A program made the translations under genes and the position numbers. From the NCBI RefSeq assembly GCF_017742245.1, contig NZ_JAGHKO010000001.1:711061-775060 (forward strand): a DNA stretch of 64,000 nucleotides, given 5' to 3'. Below the pieces are notes generated by a model, which was not told the DNA's origin, searched no databases, and saw only the letters and a list, made by a program, of their open reading frames with translations. Positions 17,072 to 25,240 of this stretch are shown here, piece after piece (positions within the stretch are counted from its first letter, which is position 1; each line of letters starts with the position of its first letter). The stretch comes from Niastella soli (GTDB lineage Bacteria > Bacteroidota > Bacteroidia > Chitinophagales > Chitinophagaceae).

Positions 17072-18106
17072 CTATTGCAATCCTGTTACAAGTTCAGTCC
17101 ATGCCGGTAATTCAGGCGCTCCGGGTTTTCTTTTACCGAAGAATTGCACGATCAGATTACCATTGGCATCAAATATTTCAAGCGAATGCACCATGCCATC
17201 GACCGTGGGCTTTTTCACCAGCCAGGTACTGGCAATATCCTCCAGCTTCAGGTGCAGGTTAAAAGCAGGATCCATAACATTGATCCATCCGGGTATGGCT
17301 ACAATTTTTTTAACAGGGCCGGTATGTATTTGAATATTGCCTTGGTTGGCGACAAATACCATGATCTCCAGCTCTTTTTCAGAAGCTTTTTCCAGCAAGG
17401 CGGTCACCCGGTCGTTGGCAGTTTGGCGCGCATACTCACCGGCAATACGCAAGGCATGTAACCGGGACACCTGGTGTTTTTTTAGCATGGGGAAGAAATC
17501 ATGGGTATCCTTTAATTCGCTCCAATCACGCTGAAAAGCCGCCACATCAACCTGGTCATCATTGTATGCAGGTGCAGGTTCAGGCTCACGGATGGCAAGA
17601 CTGCTCAATTGCAGGGTATCCTCAAACTCACGAACCAGTTTTTCGAAGGCATCGTGGTTACTGTTTTCCTGTAAGAATATTTTTACCACTGCCGTACCCT
17701 GGTGGTCAAAGACCTGAATTGATTTTTTAAAAGCCGCAGCCTCATTATCGAATACGGCAAAGGCGAATGCCCAGCGATCAAAGAACATCCGCATATCAAT
17801 ATCGGGCCCTACCACTATCCCAACGTGTTTACTGTTGATGCCCACTTTCTCAAACACGCCTTTTCGCTCATGCACACAACTTTCGTTACGGGTCAGGGCC
17901 ATTATATAACCCAGCTCAGGCAGGCGCTTCCACAGCTCGGTCAATTTGCTTTCGAGGCGAATTACACTGCTGCCTGCAAAGGCGGCTATTATTTCGGCTT
18001 CTGTTGTATCCAGTTGCCGGGCAGCGTCCCGAATGCGGATGCGCGGATTTTCCTTATGAAATACCAACCATTTATCCTTTAACGAAAGACCTGCTATCGT
18101 ACTCAT
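17072..18106 (-). CDS. hmuS: haem-degrading or haem-trafficking protein, HmuS/HemS family
   Basis: Cytoplasmic haem-binding protein that receives imported haem and helps to release its iron. The 344-residue length and two tandem HemS/ChuX-type domains (about residues 10-165 and 185-340) fit the family. ARQLDTTEAEIIAAF near the N-terminus and VMALTRN-like LGYIMALTRNESCVHE are recognisable blocks; HTGPVKKIVAIPGWINVMDPAFNLHL is the second-domain core. Its start overlaps the end of hmuV by 35 nt, which ties it to the haem importer. Confidence 0.93.
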   Translation of the reverse strand: MSTIAGLSLKDKWLVFHKENPRIRIRDAARQLDTTEAEIIAAFAGSSVIRLESKLTELWKRLPELGYIMALTRNESCVHERKGVFEKVGINSKHVGIVVGPDIDMRMFFDRWAFAFAVFDNEAAAFKKSIQVFDHQGTAVVKIFLQENSNHDAFEKLVREFEDTLQLSSLAIREPEPAPAYNDDQVDVAAFQRDWSELKDTHDFFPMLKKHQVSRLHALRIAGEYARQTANDRVTALLEKASEKELEIMVFVANQGNIQIHTGPVKKIVAIPGWINVMDPAFNLHLKLEDIASTWLVKKPTVDGMVHSLEIFDANGNLIVQFFGKRKPGAPELPAWTELVTGLQ

Positions 18107-18941
18107 GTATGTTGTTTTTGTTATTAGTTTTTAATACAGACATCATTTTATGACTCGCCGGTACCAGTACCGGGAAGGGATAGTCGGGATGATGCCAGGT
18201 TTCTACTTCCATCTCATATGCCTCGGCTATATAACCGGGTTGTAATACCTCTTCCATACTTCCCTGCTTTACCAGCTGACCGCTCTTTAGTAGTATTACT
18301 TTATCAGCAAACTGGGCTGCCAGGTTCAGATCGTGCAAAATGACCACTACTGTATACCCCAGTTGCGCCAGCTCTTTGGCTTTCTGCAAACAGGTTTGTT
18401 GATGCAGGCAATCCAGACTGGCAGTAGGTTCATCCAGCAAGAGCAATTTGCCCGTTCCCCCGTTTGCATTCCCATCGCACAGCTGTGCCAGCACCCGGGC
18501 CATTTGTACCCGTTGTTGTTCGCCGCCCGATAAGGTTTGATACAATCGGCCCGTAAAGGACGCCACTTGCATTTCCTGCATACACTGTTGCACAATGTCA
18601 TGATCATTCCTGGTGGGGTGATTATTGAAATGGGGGTAACGCCCCATCATTACGATCTCCTCACAACTAAATGGCAGGTTCAGTAAATACTGTTGCGACA
18701 ATACAGCCCGGCAACACGCCAGTTGGGCAAGGGGTATGGTTTGAATATTTTTATCATTCAGTAATACAGCTCCTTCTGAAGGCGCTTGCTCACCCGATAA
18801 GATGCGCAACAGGGTTGACTTACCTGCTCCGTTGGCACCCAATACCACGGTAACCTCACCTGGCTTGCATTCAAAGGACAGGTTATGCAACACTGATTGC
18901 TTTCCTATGGAACAGCATATATTTTTTGCCGTAACGATCAT
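18072..18941 (-). CDS. hmuV: haem ABC transporter ATP-binding protein
   Basis: Drives haem import by ATP hydrolysis on the cytoplasmic side of HmuU. Walker A is GANGAGKST (residues 35-43), the ABC signature is LSGGEQQRVQMARVLAQL, Walker B is KLLLLDEPTASLD and the switch histidine is in VVVILHDLNLAAQFAD. The 289 residues include a C-terminal tail of about 30 residues beyond the usual fold, which is the part that overlaps hmuS. It overlaps hmuU by 4 nt, so translation is probably coupled. Confidence 0.95.
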   Translation of the reverse strand: MIVTAKNICCSIGKQSVLHNLSFECKPGEVTVVLGANGAGKSTLLRILSGEQAPSEGAVLLNDKNIQTIPLAQLACCRAVLSQQYLLNLPFSCEEIVMMGRYPHFNNHPTRNDHDIVQQCMQEMQVASFTGRLYQTLSGGEQQRVQMARVLAQLCDGNANGGTGKLLLLDEPTASLDCLHQQTCLQKAKELAQLGYTVVVILHDLNLAAQFADKVILLKSGQLVKQGSMEEVLQPGYIAEAYEMEVETWHHPDYPFPVLVPASHKMMSVLKTNNKNNIHEYDSRSFVKG

Positions 18942-19990
18942 GATAGTAAACGCAGCTGCTTTTTTTGTTTTATCAATAACAACACAAACACCGGCGTACC
19001 TATTACAGCAGTAACAATACCTATTGGCAATTCAGCCGGTGCAATAATGGTCCGGCTCACTACATCAGCAAGCGTGAGCAAGGTAGCGCCGAGCAAGGCA
19101 CAATTTGGCAACAGCAACCGGTGATCACTACCGGTCACACTGCGCAACATGTGCGGTACTATTAACCCCACAAAACCGATAACGCCTGCAATGGCTACCG
19201 ATGCGCCAACCATTAAGGTGGTCAGCACAACGATCATTGTTTTTAAGCGCTTTACTTTTATACCCAGGTATGCCGCTTCCTGTTCGCCCAACGCAAAGGC
19301 GTTTAATGATTTTGCCAGTCGGGGTAATAAGATGATCGGGACCAGCATGAATGGCAGTAATGCCAGCACACTGCTCCAGGTTATTCCACCCAGGCTGCCC
19401 ATGGTCCAGAAGGTAGCTGTTCGTAACTGTTCATCATTGGCCACATAGGTAACCAGATCAGTAAGCGCGCGGCACATGGCATTTATCGCCAGTCCTGCCA
19501 GCAGCAAAGTGGTGATCAATGAACGGCCACCGGTTTTTGACAACCGGAATACCAGGAATGATGTAAGACAGGCGCCGCCAAATGTTGTTACATTCAGCAG
19601 GTAATATTTGGGTATTAAAGAACTGTTATTCAAAATGGGCAATGACGATAATACCACAATGGTCAGTACAGCAAAAAACGAAGCGCCAAAAGAGATCCCG
19701 ATCAACGTTGGATCAGCCATAGGATTACGGAAGAATCCCTGCATGGCAGCACCGGCAACAGCAAGTCCCGATCCTATGAGCATGGCTGCCACTACCCGGG
19801 GCAACCGGATCTGTAATAATACATTAGCCAGCCCTTCATCATAAGTAACAGGAATATGTATTTTAATTTGATTGAGCAGAATGGCTATCACCTGTTGCGG
19901 TGATATATGCATAGCCCCGATCCCCGATGCTATTATGGCCGTGCCGATCATCAATATGAGTAATCCTATGGTGATCCTTTTGCTTTTCAC
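18938..19990 (-). CDS. hmuU: haem ABC transporter permease, FecCD family
   Basis: Inner-membrane permease that carries haem from the periplasmic binding protein into the cytoplasm. The 350-residue protein has about nine to ten membrane helices. It shows the FecCD blocks LPRVVAAMLIGSGLAVAGAAMQGFFRNPMADP (split here by family as RLPR, GAAMQG and NPMADP), GSLGGITW, and GVIGFVGLIVPHMLR near residue 270, the loop that contacts the ATPase. hmuT ends 3 nt upstream and hmuV starts inside its end. Confidence 0.95.
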   Translation of the reverse strand: MKSKRITIGLLILMIGTAIIASGIGAMHISPQQVIAILLNQIKIHIPVTYDEGLANVLLQIRLPRVVAAMLIGSGLAVAGAAMQGFFRNPMADPTLIGISFGASFFAVLTIVVLSSLPILNNSSLIPKYYLLNVTTFGGACLTSFLVFRLSKTGGRSLITTLLLAGLAINAMCRALTDLVTYVANDEQLRTATFWTMGSLGGITWSSVLALLPFMLVPIILLPRLAKSLNAFALGEQEAAYLGIKVKRLKTMIVVLTTLMVGASVAIAGVIGFVGLIVPHMLRSVTGSDHRLLLPNCALLGATLLTLADVVSRTIIAPAELPIGIVTAVIGTPVFVLLLIKQKKQLRLLS

Positions 19991-19993
19991 AGC

Positions 19994-20812
19994 TTACTGA
20001 TTTAATTTTTTATTGAGTTCATTTACCGCCTGAGGCAATCGCAAGCCAAACTCGCTCAGGAACTCTCCATCCATTGAAATGAATTTCTTATTGCGGCCGG
20101 CAGTGGTTTGCGCCACCCCAGGCACTTTCAGTAATCCATCTATACTGCCCAGGCTTTGCAGGCCGCTGTCGAATAACAGGATCACATCCGGATTGGCTGC
20201 TACCAGCGACTCTGATGACAGCTGTTTATAGTATTTAAATTCAGTTACCGCGTTTTGGGCACCCGCCAGTTGGATCATTTCCTCCACAGGTGTGCCTGTA
20301 CCGGCCACCATCATAGAGCCCGTTCCCCGCGCGTAAATGAAGAGTACTTTCTTTTTTACCGGGGCAATCTTCAACGCCTGAACCTGTTTGTTGAAATCGG
20401 CCTCTATTTGTTTTGCTTTCTCAGTTGTTCCGGTAGCAGCAGCTACCTGTTGCAATAAGGAGCGGGTACCGGCAACGCTGTACTCCTGTTGTAATAACAG
20501 GATGGTCACATGCGCGGCAGTCAACTGTTCTGCCACTTCGGGTTTTATCTGGTCTTTTACACCCAGCACCAATGTGGGGCGCAAGGTCAGAATACCTTCT
20601 GCAGAAATGTTTCTGTTATGTCCCACTTTGGTTTTCTGACTTAATGAGGCCGGGTAATTGCTGGTCACATCTACCCCAACAATAGCACTCTCCAGCCCCA
20701 ATGCGCATAACATTTCACTCACTGCGCCATTTAAGGAAACGATTCGCTGCTGAGCCTGGGAGAGACTTGCTGTTATTAAGAGTAATGTGATTAAGAATAT
20801 TCTTTTGTTCAT
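19994..20812 (-). CDS. hmuT: periplasmic haem-binding protein of the ABC importer
   Basis: Binds haem in the periplasm and hands it to HmuUV. From the ATG at 20812 the product has 272 residues with a clean signal peptide (MNKRIFLITLLLITASLSQAQ). The type III binding-protein fold begins RIVSLNGAVSEMLCALG, followed by GVDVTSNYPASLSQKTKVGHNRNISAEGIL-like sequence and a second lobe from about residue 150. The frame extends upstream to 20893, but that part reads through a heptamer array and would hide the signal peptide, so it is rejected as the start. Confidence 0.92.
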   Translation of the reverse strand: MNKRIFLITLLLITASLSQAQQRIVSLNGAVSEMLCALGLESAIVGVDVTSNYPASLSQKTKVGHNRNISAEGILTLRPTLVLGVKDQIKPEVAEQLTAAHVTILLLQQEYSVAGTRSLLQQVAAATGTTEKAKQIEADFNKQVQALKIAPVKKKVLFIYARGTGSMMVAGTGTPVEEMIQLAGAQNAVTEFKYYKQLSSESLVAANPDVILLFDSGLQSLGSIDGLLKVPGVAQTTAGRNKKFISMDGEFLSEFGLRLPQAVNELNKKLNQ

Positions 20813-20824
20813 AAACTTTAATTT

Positions 20825-20911
20825 GTCAGTGGTGAGTGGTGAGTGGGTCTCCGATTCCTCAGACCTCTGCAATTTGGCGAGCTTGCTTACCACTCACCAT
20901 TCACCACTCAA
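20825..20911. repeat. two heptamer arrays in inverted orientation before hmuT
   Basis: Left arm, 20825-20845: GTCAGTG, GTGAGTG, GTGAGTG. Right arm, 20891-20911: CACTCAC, CATTCAC, CACTCAA. The arms are reverse complements of one another in type and are separated by 45 nt. The consensus is the one found inside hemC (8497-8531). Confidence 0.85.
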
Positions 20912-20950
20912 GTGCTACTTATTTTACTTTTGCATCACTTTATATACTCA

Positions 20951-21209
20951 TCAACTGGTTTACTTACTTCAACTTCTACTTCCATTATCAACCCTATCAC
21001 CCTGCTTCGCCGAAGCCTTGGCGTAGGCGGGTCAACCCTATCAACCCCGTCAACTCTATCAACTGGATCCTTGTCATCTGATCAACTTACTTCAGCTTCC
21101 TGCTTCGCCCGCCGAAGCCTTGGCGTAGGCGGGTCAACCCTATCAACCCCGTCAACTCTATCAACTGGATCCTTGTCATCTGATCAACTTACTTCAGCTT
21201 CCTGCTTCC
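20951..21209. repeat. 9-nt-period array with a 102-bp tandem duplication
   Basis: TCAAC-headed units recur about every 9 nt from 20951, most clearly at 21032-21067 (TCAACCCTA, TCAACCCCG, TCAACTCTA, TCAACTGGA). A block with the spacing of 102 nt is then repeated almost exactly, so that 21032-21067 recurs at 21134-21169 and the block ends at about 21209. The second copy has a 4-nt insertion. The duplicated block includes a copy of the last codons of hmuY. Confidence 0.9.
21108..21133. repeat. REP-like palindrome (second copy; first copy near 21006-21031)
   Basis: CCCGCC and GGCGGG close a stem around GAAGCCTTGGCGTA. The first copy, near 21006-21031, lacks 4 nt on its left side and so has a shorter stem. 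Both lie in the duplicated block downstream of hmuY and could protect or terminate the hmuRY message. Confidence 0.7.
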
Positions 21210-21815
21210 ATCTGCCTGGACCATATACCTGATGGTATAATAGCCACCCAGGGGGCGTTTGGCTAAGTCAGCAAACTCTGCAGTGCTCACATTGGGATTG
21301 CCTTTGTAATAGCTTACGATCTGGATCTTGGCATATTTACCATTGACAGTTTTTACAACAATTGTTTTACCGGCAATAGGCAGTATGGCATGCTGCGGGC
21401 CGCTTGCTGCTGCACCAGTATAGCTATACCAGCCATTACCAGTACCTGCAGGAATAGCAAAACCTGTTGCCCCATCTGTTGCATAGCCATTCTCCGGAGC
21501 GTCTATAAGATCATCAAACCCGGTGGTAACCAATTGAGCCGATGCGGTGCCCGGGCCACTGGTGCCGCTGTTTACTTTTATCGTAGTTGTTTTAAAAGCA
21601 ATATCCCATTTGTTAGTGGCTGAATCAGTAGCAGGAACGGACGTTCCGGTAGTAAGATTAAAATACATAGAAAACCCACCATTATCAGCCGGGTTAGCGT
21701 TAATGTCGGTTACGGTTTTGGCTTCCAGGGGTGCAGGAGTTGAATCGCTGTCCTTCTTACAGGCGCTTGTTGTAACTACTAATGCTGCGGCGATCCAAAG
21801 GCTTATGTGTCTCAT
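21189..21815 (-). CDS. hmuY: haem-binding lipoprotein, HmuY family
   Basis: HmuY-type proteins capture haem at the cell surface and pass it to the TonB receptor HmuR. The 208-residue protein has a lipoprotein signal (TTSAC, C19), then the family core with NKWDIAFKTTTIKVNSGTSG, a glycine/threonine-rich middle, and the C-terminal block GKYAKIQIVSYYKG and GGYYTIRYMVQADGS. The last codons and stop lie at the edge of a 102-bp tandem duplication, so a second copy of the gene's 3' end is found downstream near 21087-21107. It sits 25 nt downstream of hmuR. Confidence 0.92.
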   Translation of the reverse strand: MRHISLWIAAALVVTTSACKKDSDSTPAPLEAKTVTDINANPADNGGFSMYFNLTTGTSVPATDSATNKWDIAFKTTTIKVNSGTSGPGTASAQLVTTGFDDLIDAPENGYATDGATGFAIPAGTGNGWYSYTGAAASGPQHAILPIAGKTIVVKTVNGKYAKIQIVSYYKGNPNVSTAEFADLAKRPLGGYYTIRYMVQADGSRKLK

Positions 21816-21840
21816 ATTGTTTGTGTGTTTAATGCTTGTT

Positions 21841-23949
21841 TTATTTACTGGTTTGTTGCCGGGTGTTTTTTACAAACCGCAACGCAGCGCCTACATACCA
21901 CTGCCGGCCGGCCAGTAAGGGATCGTAGGTATTGGTTGCTTTGAACAGGTTGTTCACCCCTGCTTCTACGGTTATCTTATTGAAAAACTTTTGTGCTGAT
22001 AAATTCCATACAGTATACCCATCCGCATATTCTGCCGGATCATCGAGAATGGCATTACTGTTTACATCACCCCCATAGCCAAATTTGCCACGGTAAATGC
22101 CGCGAAGGGAAACATTGTAATTAAAGCGGGTATCATCGTACAGGAGTTTAATATTACCCGAATGTTTAGAGCGATTATACAAGCCTCCATAATCCTGACG
22201 CTTTACTTTCCTATCAACATTGGAAGCGTCGCGGTAATACACGTTACCCGCTTTTATATTATCCCACACGGTAGCATCTTTGGCATCGAGGTATTGATAG
22301 GCAGCAGACACCTGTAATCCGAATGGCAGGGAATAGCTGGATTGAAACTCTATTCCCTGGGTAAAAACCTTGTTGTAATTGAAATAGCTGAATACATTCT
22401 GTCCGTTTGTTTTTAAAGCAATAGGACGGGTATCAATCAGGTCACTAATATTATTACGGAAAACATTCAGTTGAACCGTTAAGCGGTTAGCCGGCGTATA
22501 CAGCACACTTGTATTAAAGGCTATGGAACTTTCTGCCTTTATGTTTTGAATAGTGGCGGGGTCGAGGTATAAACTGCTGATCTGTCCTTCCGCTTGTAAC
22601 CGGGATATGCCTGCCCCTACTACGCTGGTACCAAACACACTATACCCTGCTACCGGGTTGGTAAAGTTCAACAGCATTTGTCTGAAATCGGGTGCTTTAT
22701 AGCCACCGCCGGCCGAAGCTTGTATCGACAGCCGACGGTTGACATTCCATCGCAACGAAAGTTTAGGACTAATTCGATCCCGGTACTGGTTATGCCGGTC
22801 GTACCGGAAGCCAGCCACGAGGTTAAATTGTTTGGAGGGCATCCATTGATGCTGGCCAAAAATATATTGTTGTGTTAGTTTGTTATTGTTATCATAGCGA
22901 GTGGCCTCCACCGCTTCTATAATATTACCTGCCCCAATTGTACTGGTATGGGCTTCTGAGAAAGAATGATCGTATTGTGCTTCGGTGCGGTAAAACTGCT
23001 GATTGAAATAGCTTTCATCATACGGAGTATTCTCAGGCTGGTAATCGATGAACGTTTTGGTATGATAGGCCGTAATATAATTACGCACCTGCAACCGGTT
23101 GTCATTATTGGGTTTAAAGGTAAGCACGGGGGCAATGTTCAAATCAGTGTTCCGGGTGCGGTCTTTTAACAGGTGCAGGCCATTGCCCTCGGCCACTGCC
23201 AGATTATTCTTTTGTTCTTCAAGATAAAACCGGGTATTGAGCGTCAACTCCCACTTTGAACTGAGCTTGATTTGCAGCTTTGGATTGAACGTCCAGGCTG
23301 TGTATGCAGGAATTGCTTTTGAAATACTATCCGTTGTATTATATCCATTGGTAGAAAGCCTGTTCACAAACAGGTACCAGCCCCAGCGTTCATTTTGTCT
23401 GGCAGCTTCGGCAGTAAGGTCAATCGTATTATATCGTCTAACCCGGGCGCGTACCTGCCCCGTGTAAGCAGCCGGTATCTTCTTGGTAATAATATTTATT
23501 ACGCCGCCCATGGCTTCGCTGCCATATAACGATGAGGACGGGCCTTTTACAATTTCAATGCGTTGTATGTTACCTATAGCCAGCCGGGTAAGATCTAATG
23601 TTCCGGCGGTACGACCAATAACCGGTTCGCCATCAATAAGTATTAAAATGTAATCGGAACTTAACCCTTGTAATTGTATGCCAGTACCATGGTCACTAAT
23701 AATTTGCAGCCCTACCTGTTCAGTCAACACTTCATTCAACCGCAATGCCCCCATACGTTCGATCTTATCCTGCCCGATAACCGTTACCGGCACCGGAACA
23801 TTCTTTATCGAACGCGGAGTACGGGTAGCTGTTACCACTACCTCATCAAGCGACTCCCGGGAAGTAGTGTCCGGTTCGGTCTGTTGAGCCCTTGCAGTCA
23901 GGTAACAGCAAAGCATTGCTGGTACAATATAATATAGCTGTTTCAGCAT
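21841..23949 (-). CDS. hmuR: TonB-dependent haem receptor
   Basis: Outer-membrane receptor that imports haem using TonB energy. The 702-residue protein has a signal peptide ending at ARAQ, a TonB box (LDEVVVTATRTPRS), a plug domain with VPVTVIGQDKIERMG and GPSSSLYGSEAMGGVINIITKK, and a 22-strand barrel that contains GGYKAPDFRQMLLNF, equivalent to the YRAP box of haem receptors, and ends with an aromatic strand near ALRFVKN. It is first in the hmuR-hmuY-hmuT-hmuU-hmuV-hmuS run and lies downstream of the AraC-type regulator on the same strand. Confidence 0.94.
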   Translation of the reverse strand: MLKQLYYIVPAMLCCYLTARAQQTEPDTTSRESLDEVVVTATRTPRSIKNVPVPVTVIGQDKIERMGALRLNEVLTEQVGLQIISDHGTGIQLQGLSSDYILILIDGEPVIGRTAGTLDLTRLAIGNIQRIEIVKGPSSSLYGSEAMGGVINIITKKIPAAYTGQVRARVRRYNTIDLTAEAARQNERWGWYLFVNRLSTNGYNTTDSISKAIPAYTAWTFNPKLQIKLSSKWELTLNTRFYLEEQKNNLAVAEGNGLHLLKDRTRNTDLNIAPVLTFKPNNDNRLQVRNYITAYHTKTFIDYQPENTPYDESYFNQQFYRTEAQYDHSFSEAHTSTIGAGNIIEAVEATRYDNNNKLTQQYIFGQHQWMPSKQFNLVAGFRYDRHNQYRDRISPKLSLRWNVNRRLSIQASAGGGYKAPDFRQMLLNFTNPVAGYSVFGTSVVGAGISRLQAEGQISSLYLDPATIQNIKAESSIAFNTSVLYTPANRLTVQLNVFRNNISDLIDTRPIALKTNGQNVFSYFNYNKVFTQGIEFQSSYSLPFGLQVSAAYQYLDAKDATVWDNIKAGNVYYRDASNVDRKVKRQDYGGLYNRSKHSGNIKLLYDDTRFNYNVSLRGIYRGKFGYGGDVNSNAILDDPAEYADGYTVWNLSAQKFFNKITVEAGVNNLFKATNTYDPLLAGRQWYVGAALRFVKNTRQQTSK

Positions 23950-24025
23950 ATTGTACTGTTGAATTAGTAATTAAATAAATACAGGAATTGCAAGCGGGGT
24001 TAGCCTGCCGTAATGTGGAGTGATA

Positions 24026-24057
24026 CAAAACTATGGAACTACCGAAGTGTAGTAGTT
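24026..24057 (-). promoter_or_regulatory. hmuR promoter with candidate operator
   Basis: TAGTTTTG (minus strand, 24026-24033) matches the -7 box. Immediately upstream lies the inverted repeat AACTAC-N9-GTAGTT (24037-24042 and 24052-24057), placed where an AraC-type activator would bind. The operator role is inferred from position only. Confidence 0.4.
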
Positions 24058-24080
24058 ACAAAAAAAGGAAATTGATTTAC

Positions 24081-24123
24081 GCGAAGCGGAAACGCCGAAC
24101 CCTGAACGTTGAAAGCTGAACAC
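24081..24123. repeat. heptamer array upstream of hmuR
   Basis: Units CGAACCC, TGAACGT, TGAAAGC, TGAACAC fill 24096-24123. GCGAAGC and GGAAACG at 24081-24094 may be more degenerate members, one base out of phase. Confidence 0.65.
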
Positions 24124-24174
24124 CTGGCTCGCAGTTATTCAGCGTCCCTATTTGTTATTTGAATTTTGTGTTGC

Positions 24175-24195
24175 GCGTTAAGCGTTACGCATTAA
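24175..24195. repeat. heptamer array touching the end of the AraC gene
   Basis: Units GCGTTAA, GCGTTAC and GCATTAA. The third unit contains the stop codon of the regulator gene on the minus strand. Confidence 0.7.
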
Positions 24196-25106
24196 TGGAG
24201 TAACAGCTCACAAGGCTTCAAACCGGTTTGCTTTTTAAAAGCAGTGGAGAAGTGTGAGATAGAAGAATAGCCCAGCATCATAGATACTTCGGTTACGGTC
24301 AACCCTTTCTCATATAATAAATACCGTGCATGTTCCATGCGCTGGCTTTGGTAGAAGTCGAAGATAGTAGTGCCGTACAATTCTTTGAAGCCTTTTTTCA
24401 GATAGCATTCATTGATGGCTACTTTACGGCTCAGTTCTTTAATGGTAATAGGCTCACCAATGTGTTGCAGTAAAATTTCCCGGGCTTTCACGATCTTTTC
24501 TCGATCGGCTTCATTAGCCAGGAACTTGCATTGGAATGGTTCTATTTCTTTATCATCGCCCAGCATACATTCGAGGCTGTACAACAACAGCATCTGGCTT
24601 TGGCCATTGATAAAGATATTTTCCAGGCTATCAGTATAAGTATGGCCTAACAATGCTTCCAGTACCTGGCGGGTACGGCCGCATAAAGGCAATATTTTCG
24701 AAAAAGAAGAAGGATGAACAAATTGTAAAACCTCATCGGTAATGGTCTTCATTTTACCGGGTTTTACAAATTGCGACAGGTGTACAGACAGAAAGCGGAA
24801 GGTCATTACATCAATGCTTTCCACTCTTTCAGCACAGTTCTTTGAGGTATTCAGTTTACACTGATCGCATTCCACCTCTTTCTGATTGCAATACATATTA
24901 CCCGAAATACAAAAACGAAGCTCCACATAGTTTTCCTGTGGGGCTGATTTTTTGTAATGATATACCAATACCCCGGTATCCTCAATATTCCATTGTGGAT
25001 GTTTCCGGTATCTTTTTATGGCATACTGCACCGAACCAGGCATCTGTTGCTCTTTTTCCTGCAACAGTTGTAACTGATCATGCATGATCGGCTGCTTGTA
25101 AGCCAT
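24192..25106 (-). CDS. AraC-family transcriptional regulator with N-terminal cysteine cluster
   Basis: The C-terminal 100 residues are an AraC/XylS double helix-turn-helix: ITIKELSRKVAINECYLKKGFKELYG and the second helix pair GLTVTEVSMMLGYSSISHFSTAFKKQTG. The N-terminal 200 residues are not a cupin of clear type; they contain cysteines in the spacing C-X6-C-X6-C-X2-C-X7-C (C66, C73, C80, C83, C91 from the start used here), suggestive of a metal, Fe-S or redox site. It lies directly upstream of the haem-uptake run on the same strand and is its likely regulator. The start is uncertain: ATGs at 25145, 25133 and 25106 are in frame; the promoter box at 25143-25150 excludes the first. Confidence 0.85.
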   Translation of the reverse strand: MAYKQPIMHDQLQLLQEKEQQMPGSVQYAIKRYRKHPQWNIEDTGVLVYHYKKSAPQENYVELRFCISGNMYCNQKEVECDQCKLNTSKNCAERVESIDVMTFRFLSVHLSQFVKPGKMKTITDEVLQFVHPSSFSKILPLCGRTRQVLEALLGHTYTDSLENIFINGQSQMLLLYSLECMLGDDKEIEPFQCKFLANEADREKIVKAREILLQHIGEPITIKELSRKVAINECYLKKGFKELYGTTIFDFYQSQRMEHARYLLYEKGLTVTEVSMMLGYSSISHFSTAFKKQTGLKPCELLLH

Positions 25107-25142
25107 TGAAAGTATATCAGGCGGATTATACATATTCGGACG

Positions 25143-25174
25143 CAAATTTACAGGTACAACGTTAAAATTCCCAA
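25143..25174 (-). promoter_or_regulatory. promoter of the AraC-type regulator
   Basis: On the minus strand TTG (25172-25174) and TAAATTTG (25143-25150) are separated by 21 nt, a full match to the group consensus. Initiation would fall near 25136. Confidence 0.65.
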
Positions 25175-25213
25175 TGGTTTGTCGGTTTCGACGTCATTAA
25201 AATGTCAGAATAG

Positions 25214-25240
25214 GTCAATGGTAATGGCCAATGGTCAATG
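25214..25240. repeat. heptamer array
   Basis: Units GTCAATG, GTAATG (6 nt), GCCAATG, GTCAATG in the spacer between the AraC-type gene and the M23 peptidase gene. Nothing else is recognised in this 297-bp spacer. Confidence 0.65.

Noticed and set aside
20813-20893. N-terminal extension of HmuT
   Set aside because: The extra 27 residues are encoded by a heptamer array and would bury the clear signal peptide that begins at 20812.
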